From an uncultured Lachnospiraceae bacterium (lineage in GTDB: Bacteria > Bacillota > Clostridia > Lachnospirales > Lachnospiraceae), in the NCBI GenBank assembly GCA_900539715.1, contig UQDA01000009.1:35562-99561 (forward strand): DNA of 64,000 bases. Reading direction: 5' to 3'. The notes beneath the pieces were generated by a model. That model made no database searches, was not told where the DNA came from, and saw nothing but the letters and a program-made list of their open reading frames with translations. Position numbers and translations under genes: made by a program. Shown piece after piece: positions 32,993 through 42,540 of the stretch; within the stretch, counting starts at the first letter, position 1, and each line of letters begins with the position of its first letter.

Positions 32993-34330
32993 ATGAGAGA
33001 AAAAGGACATTTAATAAAAACGGTACAGCCGGGGAGCATCGCAGAAGAAATGGAGATAGAAGCGGGCGACAGGCTGCTTGCCATAAACGGTGAGGACGTT
33101 GAGGATATTTTTGATTATCAGTATATGATACAGGACGAATATGTGGAGGTGACGATATCCAAGCCTTCCGGCGAGGAATGGATTTTGGAGATAGATAAGG
33201 AATATACGGAGGATCTGGGAGTAGAGTTTGAGAATGGTCTGATGGATGATTACCGTTCCTGCACGAACAAGTGTATCTTTTGCTTTATCGACCAGATGCC
33301 GAAGGGAATGCGGGATACGCTTTATTTTAAGGATGATGATTCGCGGCTTTCTTTTCTTCAGGGTAACTATGTAACGTTGACGAATATGTCAGAGAAGGAT
33401 GTGGAGCGGGTCATCAAATATCATATGTCGCCGATCAATATCTCTTTCCAGACCACAAATCCGGAGCTGCGCTGTAAGATGCTGCACAACCGTTTTGCGG
33501 GGGATGCGCTCAAAAAGGTGGACCGTTTTTTTGAGGCGGGTATTGAGATGAACGGGCAGATAGTTTTGTGCAAGGGGGTAAACGATGGGGCAGAGCTGGA
33601 GAGGAGCCTGTCGGACCTGACTAAATATCTGCCGCATCTGCGCAGCGTTTCGGTCGTTCCGGTCGGACTGTCAAAGTATCGGGAAGGGTTATATCCACTG
33701 GAACCTTTTACAAAAGAAGATGCGGAAAAGGTACTGGATACGATCCATGCATGGCAGGAAAAGGTCTTTCCAAAATACGGGCTGCATTTTGTGCATGCCA
33801 GCGATGAGTGGTATATCCTTGCAGGCAGGGATGTGCCCGAGGAAGACAATTATGATGGATATCTGCAGCTGGAAAATGGCGTCGGCATGGTACGGCTTTT
33901 GTGGGAGGAGTTTATGGATTCGCTCCGTCAGCTGAAGGAGAACGGCGCGGTGGAGCGCTGGAACGGGCGGAAAAGAGAAATTTCAACAGTGACGGGACGT
34001 ATCGTATATCCGTATATCTATCGGATGGCGAAGCTGATGGAGGAAACGTTTCCGGGACTGCGTGTGCATGTCAATGCGATCCGCAACGACTTTTTCGGGG
34101 AGCGCATCACGGTGACGGGGCTTTTGACAGGGCAGGATATTATAGCCCAGTTAAAGGATACCAGGCTGGGAGAAGAGCTGCTCCTGCCGCAAAATGTGCT
34201 CAGGAGCGGTGAGAGGGTGCTTTTGGATGATTATACGGTTGATGATATCTCTGATGCTTTACAAGTGCCGGTGAATATTGTAAAATCAAGCGGATATGAT
34301 TTTACGGAAAGCCTGTTGGGAGAGTTTTAG
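32993..34330 (+). CDS. DUF512 family PDZ-radical SAM-like protein
   Basis: This 445-residue protein has an N-terminal PDZ-like segment (about 1-65: VQPGSIAEEMEIEAGDRLLA) and a radical SAM-type cysteine cluster, SCTNKCIFCFIDQMPKG, near residues 83-96. The C-terminal DUF512 domain includes SVSVVPVGLSKYR and VTGLLTGQDIIAQL. The family is widespread in Clostridia, commonly beside der as here. No reaction is established. The ATG at 32993 uses the ribosome binding site at the end of the structured repeat; the TTG at 32987 has none. Confidence 0.9.
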   Translation: MREKGHLIKTVQPGSIAEEMEIEAGDRLLAINGEDVEDIFDYQYMIQDEYVEVTISKPSGEEWILEIDKEYTEDLGVEFENGLMDDYRSCTNKCIFCFIDQMPKGMRDTLYFKDDDSRLSFLQGNYVTLTNMSEKDVERVIKYHMSPINISFQTTNPELRCKMLHNRFAGDALKKVDRFFEAGIEMNGQIVLCKGVNDGAELERSLSDLTKYLPHLRSVSVVPVGLSKYREGLYPLEPFTKEDAEKVLDTIHAWQEKVFPKYGLHFVHASDEWYILAGRDVPEEDNYDGYLQLENGVGMVRLLWEEFMDSLRQLKENGAVERWNGRKREISTVTGRIVYPYIYRMAKLMEETFPGLRVHVNAIRNDFFGERITVTGLLTGQDIIAQLKDTRLGEELLLPQNVLRSGERVLLDDYTVDDISDALQVPVNIVKSSGYDFTESLLGEF

Positions 34331-34378
34331 GACAGGCAGGAAACAAAAAAGCCGCTCGTGCGGCGGAAAGAGGTAAGA

Positions 34379-35716
34379 ATGTCAGGAAGAAAAGGCAGAC
34401 CCATTGTAGCGGTGGTAGGCAGGCCAAACGTTGGAAAATCCACCCTGTTCAATGCGCTTGCAGGTGAGATGATTTCTATTGTAAAAGATACGCCGGGTAT
34501 TACAAGAGACCGGATTTACGCAGATATCACGTGGCTGGATAAAAGTTTTACATTGATAGATACGGGCGGTATCGAGCCGGATTCTGGCGATATCATTTTG
34601 TCCCAGATGAGGGAGCAGGCCCAGATAGCCATCGATACGGCGGACGTTATCCTGTTTATGGTGGATGTAAAACAGGGGCTTGTGGATGCGGATTCCAAGG
34701 TGGCGGACATGCTGCGCCGTTCCCATAAACCGGTGGTGCTCGTTGTCAATAAGGTAGACAGCTTCCAGAAGTACATGGCGGATGTTTATGAGTTTTATAA
34801 TCTGGGTATCGGCGATCCGTGGCCTATCTCGGCGGCCAACCGTATGGGTATCGGCGATATGCTGGATGAGGTGGTGCGGCATTTTCCGGAAGATGCGGAT
34901 ACGGATGAAGAGGATGACCGTCCCAGGATTGCAATCGTTGGAAAGCCGAACGTGGGCAAGTCTTCTCTTATCAACCGTCTGATAGGAGAAAACCGCGTGA
35001 TAGTTTCAGATATTGCGGGAACGACGCGGGACGCGGTGGATACGGAAGTGGTCCATAACGGCAGAGAGTATATTTTTATCGACACGGCAGGACTGCGCCG
35101 TAAGAATAAGATAAAAGAAGAACTGGAGCGCTATATGATAGTGCGTACGGTCAGCGCTGTAGAACGGGCGGATGTAGTCGTGCTGGTTATTGACGCGACG
35201 GAAGGTGTGACCGAGCAGGATGCCAAGATAGCCGGAATCGCACATGAACGCGGCAAGGGTATGATAATCGCGGTGAACAAGTGGGATGCTCTGGAAAAAG
35301 ACGACAAGACGATTTATCGTTTCCAGGAGAAGATACGCAACATCCTGTCCTTTATGCCGTATGCGGAGATGATATTTATTTCCGCGCTGACGGGGCAGAG
35401 ACTGCCGAAGCTGTTTGAAACGATAGACGCGGTTATTGAAAACCATGCTCTGCGTGTGGCAACGGGCGTGTTAAATGAAATCATGGCGGAGGCGGTGGCG
35501 CTGCAGCAGCCCCCTACAGACAAAGGAAAACGCCTGAGACTTTATTATATTACCCAGGTTGCGGTAAAGCCGCCCACCTTTGTTATTTTTGTCAATGACA
35601 AGGAACTGATGCATTTTTCGTATACGAGATATATCGAAAATAAGATACGGGAAGCATTTGGCTTTCGCGGGACGCCCCTGAAATTCATTATCAGGGAGAG
35701 GAAGGAGAATAACTGA
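34379..35716 (+). CDS. der: Ribosome biogenesis GTPase Der (EngA)
   Basis: Der is a 50S assembly factor with two GTPase domains in tandem. G-loops are VVGRPNVGKSTLFNALAG (near residue 10) and IVGKPNVGKSSLINRLIG (near 187). The paired DTGGI/DTAGL and NKVD/NKWD motifs and the C-terminal KH-like domain (about 355-445) are present. ATG 34379 follows AAAGAGG; the in-frame GTG at 34358 lies in a small hairpin. The gene starts 48 bp after the DUF512 gene and precedes plsY by one base, a common Clostridial order. Confidence 0.97.
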   Translation: MSGRKGRPIVAVVGRPNVGKSTLFNALAGEMISIVKDTPGITRDRIYADITWLDKSFTLIDTGGIEPDSGDIILSQMREQAQIAIDTADVILFMVDVKQGLVDADSKVADMLRRSHKPVVLVVNKVDSFQKYMADVYEFYNLGIGDPWPISAANRMGIGDMLDEVVRHFPEDADTDEEDDRPRIAIVGKPNVGKSSLINRLIGENRVIVSDIAGTTRDAVDTEVVHNGREYIFIDTAGLRRKNKIKEELERYMIVRTVSAVERADVVVLVIDATEGVTEQDAKIAGIAHERGKGMIIAVNKWDALEKDDKTIYRFQEKIRNILSFMPYAEMIFISALTGQRLPKLFETIDAVIENHALRVATGVLNEIMAEAVALQQPPTDKGKRLRLYYITQVAVKPPTFVIFVNDKELMHFSYTRYIENKIREAFGFRGTPLKFIIRERKENN

Positions 35717-35717
35717 G

Positions 35718-36380
35718 ATGGAACGTCTGGCTGCTTTGGCGATCGGATATGTATTCGGTCTGTTTCAGACCGCATATATTTACGGGAGGCTGAAAGGGAT
35801 CGATATTCGTCAGTACGGAAGCGGTAATGCAGGTACGACCAATACCCTGCGTGTACTCGGTACAAGGGCGGGCCTGATTGTTCTGGTGGGTGATATTCTA
35901 AAATGTATTCTGGCGATCGTGACCGTGCGGCTTCTGTTTGCGGACGGTCATACGGATACTTATTATCTGCTGGCGATGTATGCGGCTCTCGGTGCGATAC
36001 TGGGGCATAACTATCCGTTTTATCTGGGATTTAAGGGCGGAAAAGGCATTGCAGCGACGGCGGGGCTGATACTGGCTATTCATCCGGCGTATATCCCGAT
36101 GGGAGTACTGATATTTTTTGGTATCTTCTTTACCACGCATTATGTGTCTCTCGGGTCTTTGCTTGTATATGCAGGATTTTTGGTGCAGACAGTCGTGATG
36201 GGACAGATGGATGTATTCCAGATGCCCGCCGGTCACAGGGCAGAGATGTATGCAATCGCTGTTTTTCTGACTGTGATGGCATATTGGAAGCATCGTGAGA
36301 ATATCAAGCGTCTGGCATCCGGTACGGAGCGGAAAACCTATCTTCTGAAAAAGAATAAAGAAGCGCTGGAACGGAGGTAA
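35718..36380 (+). CDS. plsY: Glycerol-3-phosphate acyltransferase PlsY
   Basis: PlsY transfers acyl from acyl-phosphate to glycerol-3-phosphate, beginning phospholipid synthesis. The 220-residue membrane protein contains the motifs YGSGNAGTTNTLRVLG, LGHNYPFYLGFKGGKGIA and later FFTTHYVSLGS. Five or so membrane segments are apparent. It is located between der and gpsA, whose product makes its substrate, with gaps of one and two bases. Confidence 0.96.
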   Translation: MERLAALAIGYVFGLFQTAYIYGRLKGIDIRQYGSGNAGTTNTLRVLGTRAGLIVLVGDILKCILAIVTVRLLFADGHTDTYYLLAMYAALGAILGHNYPFYLGFKGGKGIAATAGLILAIHPAYIPMGVLIFFGIFFTTHYVSLGSLLVYAGFLVQTVVMGQMDVFQMPAGHRAEMYAIAVFLTVMAYWKHRENIKRLASGTERKTYLLKKNKEALERR

Positions 36381-36382
36381 AA

Positions 36383-37396
36383 ATGGCAAAAATAGGTATG
36401 ATCGGAGCGGGGAGCTGGGGTATTGCGCTTACATGGCTTCTGACAAATAACGGACATCAGGTAACAGTGTGGAGCGCACTGGAGGATGAGATTAAGATGC
36501 TTTGCGAAAAACGCGAACATACATCCAAGCTTCCGGGCGTACTCCTTCCGGAGAGCGTCAGCTTTACAACAGAGCTTGAGAAAGCGGTTGTAGGTATGGA
36601 GCTGTTAGTTCTGGCAGTTCCCTCGCCGTTTGTAAGGAGCACTGCTCATCAGTTAAAGGATATCGCAGAAGAAGGCCAGATAATCGTCAATGTAGCAAAA
36701 GGAATCGAAGAAAAGACGCTGATGACTCTTTCTGAGGTGATAGAGGAAGAAATCCCGCAGGCTCAGGTTGCGGTATTATCAGGGCCGTCCCATGCGGAGG
36801 AAGTCGGAAAAGGGGTGCCGACGACTATCGTTGCGGGAGCAAAAACAAAAAAAGCCGCAGAAAAGATTCAGAATATTTTTATGAGCCCTGTATTCAGGGT
36901 ATATACAAGCCCGGACGTGTTGGGGATAGAGCTGGGAGCTGCGTTGAAAAACGTGGTGGCTCTGGCAGCCGGTATTGCGGACGGCTTAGGCTACGGCGAT
37001 AATACGAAGGCGGCGCTTATTACGCGGGGCATTACGGAGATATCGCGGCTGGGAATGGCAATGGGCGGAAGAAGAGAGACTTTTTTCGGGCTGTCCGGAA
37101 TCGGCGATCTGATCGTTACCTGTGCCAGTATGCATTCCAGAAACCGGCGGGCAGGTATTCTGATAGGTCAGGGACATACGATGGAAGAGGCGATGGAAGA
37201 AGTAAAGATGGTCGTAGAGGGCGTCTATTCTGCCAGGGCTGCAGTTGGACTGGCGGAGAAATATCAGGTTTCCCTGCCTATCATTGAACAGGTCAATCAG
37301 GTGCTCTTTTACGGAAAACCGGCTGCGGACGCAGTAGGGGAGCTGATGCTGCGCGATAAGAAGATAGAGATAACTGATACGGAGTGGGAGCAGTAA
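36383..37396 (+). CDS. gpsA: Glycerol-3-phosphate dehydrogenase [NAD(P)+]
   Basis: GpsA reduces DHAP to glycerol-3-phosphate for lipid synthesis. The 337-residue protein starts with the dinucleotide fold KIGMIGAGSWGIALTWLL. The conserved NVAKGIEEKTLMTLSEVI, LSGPSHAEEVGKG and the catalytic lysine in LGAALKNVVALAAGIADGLG are visible. It is directly downstream of plsY. Confidence 0.97.
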   Translation: MAKIGMIGAGSWGIALTWLLTNNGHQVTVWSALEDEIKMLCEKREHTSKLPGVLLPESVSFTTELEKAVVGMELLVLAVPSPFVRSTAHQLKDIAEEGQIIVNVAKGIEEKTLMTLSEVIEEEIPQAQVAVLSGPSHAEEVGKGVPTTIVAGAKTKKAAEKIQNIFMSPVFRVYTSPDVLGIELGAALKNVVALAAGIADGLGYGDNTKAALITRGITEISRLGMAMGGRRETFFGLSGIGDLIVTCASMHSRNRRAGILIGQGHTMEEAMEEVKMVVEGVYSARAAVGLAEKYQVSLPIIEQVNQVLFYGKPAADAVGELMLRDKKIEITDTEWEQ

Positions 37397-37439
37397 AAGG
37401 CTGTGGCAGGCTGTCAAGCTGCTGCAGAAGGAGGGGCTT

Positions 37440-38300
37440 ATGAAAATCAGGTGCAGCCGGTGCGGAAAGCGCTTTGATGCGGACGTTTACAGCGGTCTGT
37501 GTCCGAAGTGCGGCGCTTACAACGGCAAACATATGGCGGGGTATGAAGAGGCGGTAAACGAAAGGGAGAAGACGGAAAAAACGTGGCGGCAGGAGCAGCA
37601 GAAGGCGGAACAGGCTGTTTCGGAAAGCCGCAGCAGGACGGATATCCCGGAGAAGCCAAAGGCTGCAAAGCAAACGGCGATAAAACAAAAAGCGGGCGCG
37701 GAGGGAGCATGGAAAATGCTCGCAGCAGCTCTGCTCATCCCCATTGCGGCGGCGCTCGTGTTCCAGATATGGAAGAACATCTATTTTCAGGAGAGGATAT
37801 CTGCGGCGGAAAATATTGTCCGGGAATCAGGGGATGCAGAGGTAACCGTGATAGAAGGCGGAAATGTGGAATCCCCGATTTATACGGCGGTGCTCGGGAT
37901 GGAGCAGTTTTCGTCGGATGAGGTGCCGGAGGGATGGCATCTGGAAGGAATCTGTATAGCGTCTTCCAGCAACGGGTATAATTCCAGGGAGCAGATCAAT
38001 GACCTGCAGCTGGGCTATGAGGTCGGGGATGAAGTCTTTTATCAGAAGACTGTCAGCCGGTACGATTTAGAATATATGATAGACGACTGGGGAATAGATG
38101 CGAATGAGATTTTGAGCGAATTCGATTTTAATTATGGAGAATCGCTCGGATATCTGATATTTATGGTCAGAGACGGCGCAGAGAACAGAGAGCTGATACT
38201 GGAGCTGGACGACGGCATATCCGGCAGTGTGAGTCGTCAGGTCAGCATTGCACTGGATGATGTGGAGTGGTTTGTGCCGGAGAGCGGGGTGGAGGAATGA
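37440..38300 (+). CDS. Zinc-ribbon membrane-anchored protein of unknown function
   Basis: This 286-residue protein starts with a zinc ribbon (KIRCSRCGKRF and GLCPKCGAYNG, two CxxC pairs). A charged, basic linker, one transmembrane helix (about 95-112: MLAAALLIPIAAALVFQIW) and an outer beta-rich domain of about 160 residues follow. The outer part looks like a DUF4352-type domain (GYEVGDEVFYQKTVSRYDLE). It overlaps the next gene by four bases; the two probably act together at the membrane. No function can be assigned. Confidence 0.75.
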   Translation: MKIRCSRCGKRFDADVYSGLCPKCGAYNGKHMAGYEEAVNEREKTEKTWRQEQQKAEQAVSESRSRTDIPEKPKAAKQTAIKQKAGAEGAWKMLAAALLIPIAAALVFQIWKNIYFQERISAAENIVRESGDAEVTVIEGGNVESPIYTAVLGMEQFSSDEVPEGWHLEGICIASSSNGYNSREQINDLQLGYEVGDEVFYQKTVSRYDLEYMIDDWGIDANEILSEFDFNYGESLGYLIFMVRDGAENRELILELDDGISGSVSRQVSIALDDVEWFVPESGVEE

Positions 38301-38836
38301 AGGACGGAACTGTAAAAAAAATCGTCTGTGGAATCGTTCTGGGTATATCGATCCTGTTTACGCTGGTCGGATTTTCTGCAAATGTGACGGAGCAGAAGCG
38401 CTTTACAGGTTACAGCGTAAGCCCGTTGGTCGCGAAAGCTTCAAAAGCAGAACTGCTTTCTGACGAGAGGAAGAAAGAGTTTGAAGGACTTGATTATGAG
38501 TCAGAGGATATGAAGATATATGAGGTACATATCGAATATGAAAATATATCTGATTATACATGGAATAATATCAATCTGACAGCAGGGTCGGGTAATGGCG
38601 GTTATGTAAAGATGCTTCGGCGGAAGGAGAAACAGAGACTTGCCGATGCAGAGCGGGAAGGACAGGTTATTCCGGCAGGGAAGACAGGTACGGTTGTATG
38701 TTATCTGGCGGCAGAGCCCGATACTTCCCGGGTAATGATAGAAGAGTATGGGGAGCTTCTGGATGAAGAAAATAACCGCGTGATGGTAAATCTGCCGTTT
38801 GAAACCGGTGATACAGCGGTCTGGACAGCAGAATAA
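38297..38836 (+). CDS. Membrane-anchored or exported hypothetical protein
   Basis: This 179-residue protein has an N-terminal hydrophobic segment (about 8-28) that may be a signal anchor. Its external domain may be immunoglobulin-like (IYEVHIEYENISDYTWNNIN, then VIPAGKTGTVVCYLAAE), recalling stand-alone FxLYD/DUF4352-type domains. GGAGG precedes the ATG at 38297, which overlaps the stop of the zinc-ribbon gene. Unknown function. Confidence 0.7.
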   Translation: MKDGTVKKIVCGIVLGISILFTLVGFSANVTEQKRFTGYSVSPLVAKASKAELLSDERKKEFEGLDYESEDMKIYEVHIEYENISDYTWNNINLTAGSGNGGYVKMLRRKEKQRLADAEREGQVIPAGKTGTVVCYLAAEPDTSRVMIEEYGELLDEENNRVMVNLPFETGDTAVWTAE

Positions 38837-38863
38837 AAAGATGTGTGTACAGATTGAGCGATT

Positions 38864-38901
38864 CAGCCCGGCTGGAGAGGGTTTCTTTCCAGACCGGGCT
38901 G
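38864..38901. terminator. Hairpin terminator between convergent units
   Basis: CAGCCCGG (38864-38871) pairs with CCGGGCTG (38894-38901) with an inner CTGGA/TCCAG stem. It stands between the 38297 gene and metF, which converge. Confidence 0.6.
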
Positions 38902-38921
38902 TTATGCATATATTTTTGGAT

Positions 38922-39779
38922 TCAGCGGATTGCTTCCACGATAGCGCGAGTCGTTTTCGGCTTGTTCATGGAGTAAATATGGATGCCGTCGGCTCCATGG
39001 CGTTTTAAATCCAGAATCTGTCCGACAGCATAGTCGATGCCGGCTTTCCGCATATCTTCCGGGGTGTCTCCATAAGAAGCAATGAGATCTGCCAGCTTTT
39101 TGGGAACAGAGGAACCGGACAGGCTCACAGTCGTTCCTAATTGTTTTGCGGAGGTGATAGGCATTATGCCGGCACAGACGGGAAGCGTGATGCCAGCTTT
39201 TTCTTTTTTTTCAAGAAAGCGATAAAAGAGATCGTTTTCAAAAAAGAGCTGGGTGATGAGAAACTGTGCTCCGCAAGCTTCCTTTTCCTTTAAAAAGCGG
39301 ATATCCTCATCCAGCGAGGACGCCTCGAAATGTTTTTCCGGATAGCAGGCGCCTGCAATTTCAAAATCCGTATTTTCTTTGAGAAATGCAGTCAGGTCAG
39401 AAGCGTGGGCAAAGGCGCGGCTTTCAAATTGGGCGTCATCCATCCAGGAGGGGCGGTCTCCGCGTAATGCAAGGACATGACTTAAATGTTCCTGTTTCAT
39501 GGCGTCTGCCACGGCAAGGATATCTTCCTGTGAGGAGCCCACACAAGTCATATGGGAAACTGCAGGAATCTGCAGTTTGTTCTGGATAAAGGATGCCAGC
39601 TCGACAGTCCGTTTGGATCGGCTTCCGCCGGCTCCGTAGGTGACGCTGATAAAATCAGGAGAAAGCTCTGCCAGCTGTGTTAAAATACTTTGGGCATTTT
39701 CAAATTCCTCTTCCTTTTTGGGAGGGAATACTTCAAAGGAAAGCGTTTGCTTTCCGGAATCAAAAAGTTGTCTTACCAT
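38922..39779 (-). CDS. metF: 5,10-methylenetetrahydrofolate reductase
   Basis: MetF reduces methylene-THF to methyl-THF for methionine synthesis (or the Wood-Ljungdahl branch). The 285-residue TIM barrel shows SFEVFPPKKEEEFENAQ, FISVTYGAGGSRSKRTVEL and HVLALRGDRPSW. The FAD-contacting region ACYPEKHFEA, QLFFENDLFYRFLEK and PVCAGIMPITSA follow. The start follows GAGGAAC. It is transcribed alone and divergent from the MoxR gene. Confidence 0.95.
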   Translation of the reverse strand: MVRQLFDSGKQTLSFEVFPPKKEEEFENAQSILTQLAELSPDFISVTYGAGGSRSKRTVELASFIQNKLQIPAVSHMTCVGSSQEDILAVADAMKQEHLSHVLALRGDRPSWMDDAQFESRAFAHASDLTAFLKENTDFEIAGACYPEKHFEASSLDEDIRFLKEKEACGAQFLITQLFFENDLFYRFLEKKEKAGITLPVCAGIMPITSAKQLGTTVSLSGSSVPKKLADLIASYGDTPEDMRKAGIDYAVGQILDLKRHGADGIHIYSMNKPKTTRAIVEAIR

Positions 39780-39801
39780 AGATGTTGTTCCTCATAAATT
39801 C

Positions 39802-39830
39802 TTGATTTTAAAACGTGAATATCGTAACAT
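39802..39830 (+). promoter_or_regulatory. Candidate promoter of the MoxR-VWA operon
   Basis: TTGATT (39802-39807), a 17-bp spacer and TAACAT (39825-39830). The -10 match is only fair. Confidence 0.35.
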
Positions 39831-39874
39831 ATAACTATGCGCAGTTCAAGCGCGGCAAAAGGAGAAATTTTTAT

Positions 39875-40684
39875 ATGAGCGAATCTTTTAACAGTACGAA
39901 GCAGTATGTGGCCAGCAGAGAGCTGATGGATAGTGTAAACGTGGCGATAGCACTGCAGAAGCCTTTGCTGATCAAGGGAGAGCCGGGTACCGGAAAGACG
40001 ATGCTGGCAGAAGCCGTTGCACAGTCCCTCGGAAAGAGGCTGGTTATCTGGAACATCAAATCTACGACAAAGGCGCAGGATGGTCTGTATATGTATGATA
40101 CGATCCAGAGGCTCTATGACGGGCAGTTCGGGGAAGAGGGCGTAGACGACATCGCGCGCTATATCAAGCTCGGAAAGCTGGGAGAGGCTTTTGATTCAGA
40201 TGAGCAGGTCGTTCTTTTGATAGATGAGATAGATAAGGCGGATCTGGAATTTCCCAACGATCTTCTCTGGGAGCTGGACCAGATGGAATTTTATATCCAC
40301 GAAACGAAGCGGACGGTCAAGGCAAAGCAGCGCCCTATCGTTATCATTACATCAAATGCGGAAAAAGAGCTTCCGGACGCATTTTTGCGCCGCTGTATTT
40401 TCCATTATATCGATTTCCCGGATGAGACACTGATGGAAGATATCGTAAAGGTACACTTCCCCAATGTGGAAGAAAATCTGTTAAAGGAAGCGATGAAGGT
40501 CTTTTATGAGATCAGGAGCTTCCGGGATATCCGCAAAAAGCCGAGCACATCCGAGCTGATAGACTGGATAAATGCGCTGCAGATAGGCGGGATTTCTGCG
40601 GAGCGTTTAAAAGAGCTTCCGTTCGTAGGCGTTATCGTCAAAAAGGACGAGGATCTGGAAACAGTGCGTCACAAAATGGCATAA
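39875..40684 (+). CDS. MoxR-family AAA+ ATPase
   Basis: This 269-residue ATPase has Walker A (GEPGTGKTMLAEAVA near residue 38) and Walker B (VVLLIDEIDKADLEFPNDLL). The sensor-1 Asn is in IIITSNAEKELPDAFLRRC, which also holds the arginine finger. MoxR proteins act as chaperones with a partner VWA protein, which is exactly the next gene. ATG 39875 follows AAAAGGAGAAATTTTTAT; the in-frame start at 39815 lacks a ribosome binding site. Confidence 0.94.
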   Translation: MSESFNSTKQYVASRELMDSVNVAIALQKPLLIKGEPGTGKTMLAEAVAQSLGKRLVIWNIKSTTKAQDGLYMYDTIQRLYDGQFGEEGVDDIARYIKLGKLGEAFDSDEQVVLLIDEIDKADLEFPNDLLWELDQMEFYIHETKRTVKAKQRPIVIITSNAEKELPDAFLRRCIFHYIDFPDETLMEDIVKVHFPNVEENLLKEAMKVFYEIRSFRDIRKKPSTSELIDWINALQIGGISAERLKELPFVGVIVKKDEDLETVRHKMA

Positions 40685-40697
40685 ATGAGGGTTGCCT

Positions 40698-41906
40698 ATG
40701 TTTACACAATTTTTTTATACCTGTAAGGCAAAAGGGCTTAATGTGAGTCTGGGAGAATGGCTGACACTTCATGAGGCGTTGGATAAAGGGCTTGCCGGGG
40801 GCAGTCTGACGCAGTTTTATTATCTGGCGCGGATGATACTTGTGAAAAGCGAGACGGAGTTCGATAAGTTCGACCAGGCGTTTGAGGAATGCTTTAAAGG
40901 TATCCAGACAGAAAATGAGATTACGGCGCAAATGCTTCGATGGCTGGACAAGTCCGATATGGAGGAGCTGGCGCACGAGGAGGCGCGCAAGGCTCTGAAC
41001 GAGGGCGAGGACCTTCAGATAGATAAGCAGGATGTGGAAGAAAAGTTTAAGCAGCGTCTGCGGGATCAGGACAGCGAACATAACGGAGGAAGCTTCTGGA
41101 TTGGAACGATGGGAAAGACTTCCTTTGGAAATATGGGCGGAAACGTGGGAGGCGTGCGCGTAGGCGGAAAAACAGGCTACCAGTCGGCTTTTGCGGTTGT
41201 CGGAGCGCGCAAGTACCGGGATTTCAGGGACGACAGGATGCTGGATAACAGGCAGTTTCAGCTGGCATTCAGAAGACTGCGACAGTTTTCTACGAAGCTG
41301 GATGTCCCGAGAACGGAGCTGGATATCCCGGGAACGGTCGATAAGACGTGTAATAACGGAGGATGTCTGCAGATAGTGATGGAAAAGCCGCGGAAAAATT
41401 CCGTAAAGCTTCTTCTCCTTTTTGATTCGGGCGGAACGATGATACCGTTTTCCTCGTTGATGAATGAGCTGTTTCAGGCAGTAAACAAGTCGAATCATTT
41501 TAAAGATGTGAAATGCTATTATTTTCATAATTGTATTTATTCCAAACTGTATAAGACGCCGGAATGCGAAAACGGCGACTGGGTCGATACGGAATGGGTG
41601 TTCCGTAATTTGGACAGCGATTATAAGGTTATCATCGTGGGAGACGCGGCGATGGCGCCGGAGGAACTGTATTCGGATACGGGTAATTACCGGGGGCCAA
41701 ACGGCGGATTGTCGGGATGGGAATGGTTAAGGCTTATGAAACGCCATTACAAAAAAATCATCTGGTTAAATCCCAAGATGGCGCCGGGGCGCGCTCCGTG
41801 GAGGGAGGCAGAAACGGCGATAAAGGATCTTTTGCCAATGTATAAGCTTACGGTAGAGGGACTCAACGAGGGAATGATACGGCTGATGAATAACCGGAGA
41901 GATTGA
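40698..41906 (+). CDS. VWA-domain protein (CoxE-like), partner of the MoxR ATPase
   Basis: This 402-residue cytoplasmic protein has a helical N-terminal half and a C-terminal von Willebrand A domain starting near residue 235 (VKLLLLFDSGGTMIPFSSLM). The MIDAS would normally read D-x-S-x-S; here it is D-S-G-G-T, so the metal site is altered. It starts 13 bp after the MoxR ATPase, and the pair probably forms a chaperone assembling or activating an enzyme or surface complex. The target is not evident. Confidence 0.88.
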   Translation: MFTQFFYTCKAKGLNVSLGEWLTLHEALDKGLAGGSLTQFYYLARMILVKSETEFDKFDQAFEECFKGIQTENEITAQMLRWLDKSDMEELAHEEARKALNEGEDLQIDKQDVEEKFKQRLRDQDSEHNGGSFWIGTMGKTSFGNMGGNVGGVRVGGKTGYQSAFAVVGARKYRDFRDDRMLDNRQFQLAFRRLRQFSTKLDVPRTELDIPGTVDKTCNNGGCLQIVMEKPRKNSVKLLLLFDSGGTMIPFSSLMNELFQAVNKSNHFKDVKCYYFHNCIYSKLYKTPECENGDWVDTEWVFRNLDSDYKVIIVGDAAMAPEELYSDTGNYRGPNGGLSGWEWLRLMKRHYKKIIWLNPKMAPGRAPWREAETAIKDLLPMYKLTVEGLNEGMIRLMNNRRD

Positions 41907-41935
41907 AAACACGACATGAAAAGGAGGCAGCGGCA

Positions 41936-42457
41936 ATGAAACTGGAAACATTGATGAGCATGAAAGAGCGCAGAAGCGTGCGCGCTTACCAAAAAGAACA
42001 GATTACGGATGCAGAGCTGGATGCGGTTCTGGAGGCGGGAACTTATGCTGCAAGCGGTATGAACCGCCAGCCGTCGAAGATGGTCGCAGTGCAGGATGCA
42101 GAACTTATCGCAGAGTTATCCCGGATGAATGCAGAAGTGATGGGAGCAGATTCCGACCCGTTTTATGGCGCGCCGACAGTTGTGGTGGTTTTTGCGGATA
42201 CGAATGTAGGGACATGGCTGAAGGATGGTTCCCTTGTGATGGGAAATCTGATGTTGGCTGCCTATGCGGTAGGGCTGGGATCCTGCTGGATAAACCGTGC
42301 CAGGGAGATGTTTGAAAGCCCGAGAGGAAAAGAACTGATGGCAAAGTGGGGAATTGCAGATAATTATGCCGGAGTGGCGTGCTGTATCCTCGGATATCCG
42401 GAAGGGGAGCTGCCGGAGGCAAAGCCGAGAAAAGACGGCTATATCATTAAGGTATGA
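41936..42457 (+). CDS. Nitroreductase family protein
   Basis: This FMN-dependent nitroreductase-fold protein has 173 residues. The FMN-phosphate arginines are in RRSVRAYQKEQI, and ASGMNRQPSKMVAV and GLGSCWINRAREMF are typical. The AAGGAGG (41921-41927) is eight bases before the ATG at 41936. It follows the VWA gene at 29 bp. Its substrate is unknown. Confidence 0.92.
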   Translation: MKLETLMSMKERRSVRAYQKEQITDAELDAVLEAGTYAASGMNRQPSKMVAVQDAELIAELSRMNAEVMGADSDPFYGAPTVVVVFADTNVGTWLKDGSLVMGNLMLAAYAVGLGSCWINRAREMFESPRGKELMAKWGIADNYAGVACCILGYPEGELPEAKPRKDGYIIKV

Positions 42458-42477
42458 GTACATTTTTATTATAATGG

Positions 42478-42521
42478 AAAAAGGTCGCGAACTGCTTTTT
42501 AGCTGGTTCTGCGACCTTTTT
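42478..42521. terminator. Bidirectional terminator between nitroreductase and PurF-like gene
   Basis: AAAAAGGTCGCGAAC (42478-42492) pairs with GTTCTGCGACCTTTTT (42506-42521) with one bulge; T runs follow on both strands. Confidence 0.85.
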
Positions 42522-42540
42522 GTATACATTTTTTTGAGTG

